Below are positions 63,901 to 64,000 of a stretch of 64,000 nucleotides of DNA, piece after piece. The position numbers and the translations under genes were made by a program. The DNA comes from Hyphomicrobiales bacterium (GTDB lineage Bacteria > Pseudomonadota > Alphaproteobacteria > Rhizobiales > Rhizobiaceae): positions 105,620 through 169,619 of the forward strand of contig UCEU01000002.1 in assembly GCA_900471485.1 (NCBI GenBank), read 5' to 3'. The stretch's first letter is position 1, and each line of letters starts with the position of its first letter. The notes below the pieces were generated by a model. It was given only the letters and a program-made list of their open reading frames with translations. It did no database searches and was not told where the DNA came from.

Positions 63901-64000
63901 ACACCTACGGCCCGGTCTCCGTCCTGCCGACGCCTGCCTATTTCTATGGCCTTGGCGACGGCGAGGAGCTGTTTGCCGATATCGAGAAGGGCAAGACGCT
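60906..64000 (+). CDS. pyc: Pyruvate carboxylase (5' part, truncated by window end)
   Basis: The first 1,031 codons of an enzyme of about 1,150 residues that makes oxaloacetate from pyruvate and bicarbonate. It starts at a TTG at 60906 with GAGGAG upstream, giving LPISKILVANRSEIAIRVFR. The biotin carboxylase domain has the ATP-grasp glycine loop KASWGGGGRGMRAI and EVNPRIQVEHTVTE. The carboxyltransferase domain begins near residue 535 (MTDTTMRDGHQSLLATRMRT) with ALKDMAGLLKP and the metal ligands HFHTHDTSG. The biotinyl domain lies beyond 64000. Confidence 0.97.
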   Translation, partial: MPISKILVANRSEIAIRVFRAANELGIKTVAIWAEEDKLALHRFKADESYQVGRGPHLARDLGPIESYLSIDEVIRVAKLSGADAIHPGYGLLSESPEFVDACNKAGIIFIGPTGDTMRQLGNKVAARNLAISVGVPVVPATDPLPDDMAVVAKMADEIGYPVMLKASWGGGGRGMRAIRDPKDLAREVTEAKREAMAAFGKDEVYLEKLVERARHVESQILGDTHGNVVHLFERDCSIQRRNQKVVERAPAPYLSEAQRQELAAYSLKIAGATGYVGAGTVEYLMDADTGKFYFIEVNPRIQVEHTVTEVVTGIDIVKAQIHILDGFAIGTPESGVPAQADIKLNGHALQCRITTEDPEHNFIPDYGRITAYRSASGFGIRLDGGTSYSGAIITRYYDPLLVKVTAWAPSPSEAISRMDRALREFRIRGVATNLTFLEAIITHPKFKDNSYTTRFIDTTPELFQQVKRQDRATKLLTYLADVTVNGHPEAKDRPRPTADAAEPVVPYTNGTTIKDGTKQLLDKLGPKKFGEWMRNEKRVLMTDTTMRDGHQSLLATRMRTYDIARIAGTYAHALPNLLSLECWGGATFDVSMRFLTEDPWERLSQVREAAPNLLLQMLLRGANGVGYKNYPDNVVKYFVRQAAAGGIDLFRVFDCLNWVENMRVSMDAVAEENKLCEAAICYTGDILNSARPKYDLKYYTDLAVQLEKAGAHIIALKDMAGLLKPAAAKVLFKALREATSLPIHFHTHDTSGIAAATVLAAVDAGVDAVDAAMDALSGNTSQPCLGSIVEALRGSERDPGLDPEWIRRISFYWEAVRNQYAAFESDLKGPASEVYLHEMPGGQFTNLKEQARSLGLETRWHEVAQAYADANQMFGDIVKVTPSSKVVGDMALMMVSQDLTVEDVVNPAKDVSFPESVVSMLKGDLGQPPSGWPAALQKKALKGDAPYTVRPGSLLEDADLDAERKVIETKLEREVNDFEFASYLMYPKVFTDFALASDTYGPVSVLPTPAYFYGLGDGEELFADIEKGKT

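Overview
The window is a 64 kb stretch of ordinary, gene-dense chromosome from an alphaproteobacterium of the Rhizobiaceae (Rhizobium/Neorhizobium/Agrobacterium/Ensifer group). The evidence is high GC, a 108-bp RIME-like intergenic element, an alphaproteobacterial SOS box (GTTC-N7-GTTC), an EcfG-type stress promoter, a three-hairpin small RNA with CCUCCUCCC loops of the kind known from Rhizobiales, and the gene order ndvA-expR-pyc, which from memory matches Sinorhizobium meliloti. A near-perfect parS site directly after leuB suggests the region lies on the main chromosome, in the origin-proximal domain.

Layout. 1-1.3 kb: a truncated gene and three small stress-type or unknown proteins. 1.5-7.8 kb: a peptide-import operon (M19 dipeptidase, binding protein, two permeases, two ATPases). 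8-12.2 kb: a DUF1993 protein, a sulfatase in an operon with galE, and a SAM-methyltransferase-like protein. 12.2-20.5 kb: a complete kdp potassium operon, read right to left as small ORF-kdpF-kdpA-small ORF-kdpB-kdpC-kdpD-kdpE, including three membrane miniproteins of 27-51 residues. 20.8-23.5 kb: a four-gene phospholipid cluster (acyltransferase, CdsA-type cytidylyltransferase, unknown membrane protein, CDP-alcohol phosphatidyltransferase). 23.6-32.2 kb: tRNA-Ser(CGA), rplU-rpmA, two GNAT acetyltransferases, a phosphatase-family hydrolase, obg-proB-proA-nadD. 32.2-35.6 kb: the sRNA, modABC and a stand-alone ModE-like regulator. 35.8-41.6 kb: rsfS, rlmH, an EnvC-like peptidase, ctpA, a divergent polysaccharide deacetylase and rppH, a growth and envelope block. 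41.7-48.5 kb: bfr/bfd iron storage, then the SOS-controlled mutasome imuA-imuB-dnaE2. 48.6-55.7 kb: small enzymes, leuD, a toxin-antitoxin pair, a PLP dehydratase, leuB, a PAP2 phosphatase. 55.8-64 kb: an MHS transporter with an unusual insertion, ndvA, expR and the first 1,031 codons of pyc.

No prophage, insertion sequence or CRISPR array was seen. The least explained items are the sRNA locus beside modA, the two miniproteins flanking kdpF/kdpA, the unknown membrane protein in the lipid cluster, two CTGC-N3-GCAG palindromes and the MFS insertion. All family assignments come from reading motifs by eye; no database search was run.
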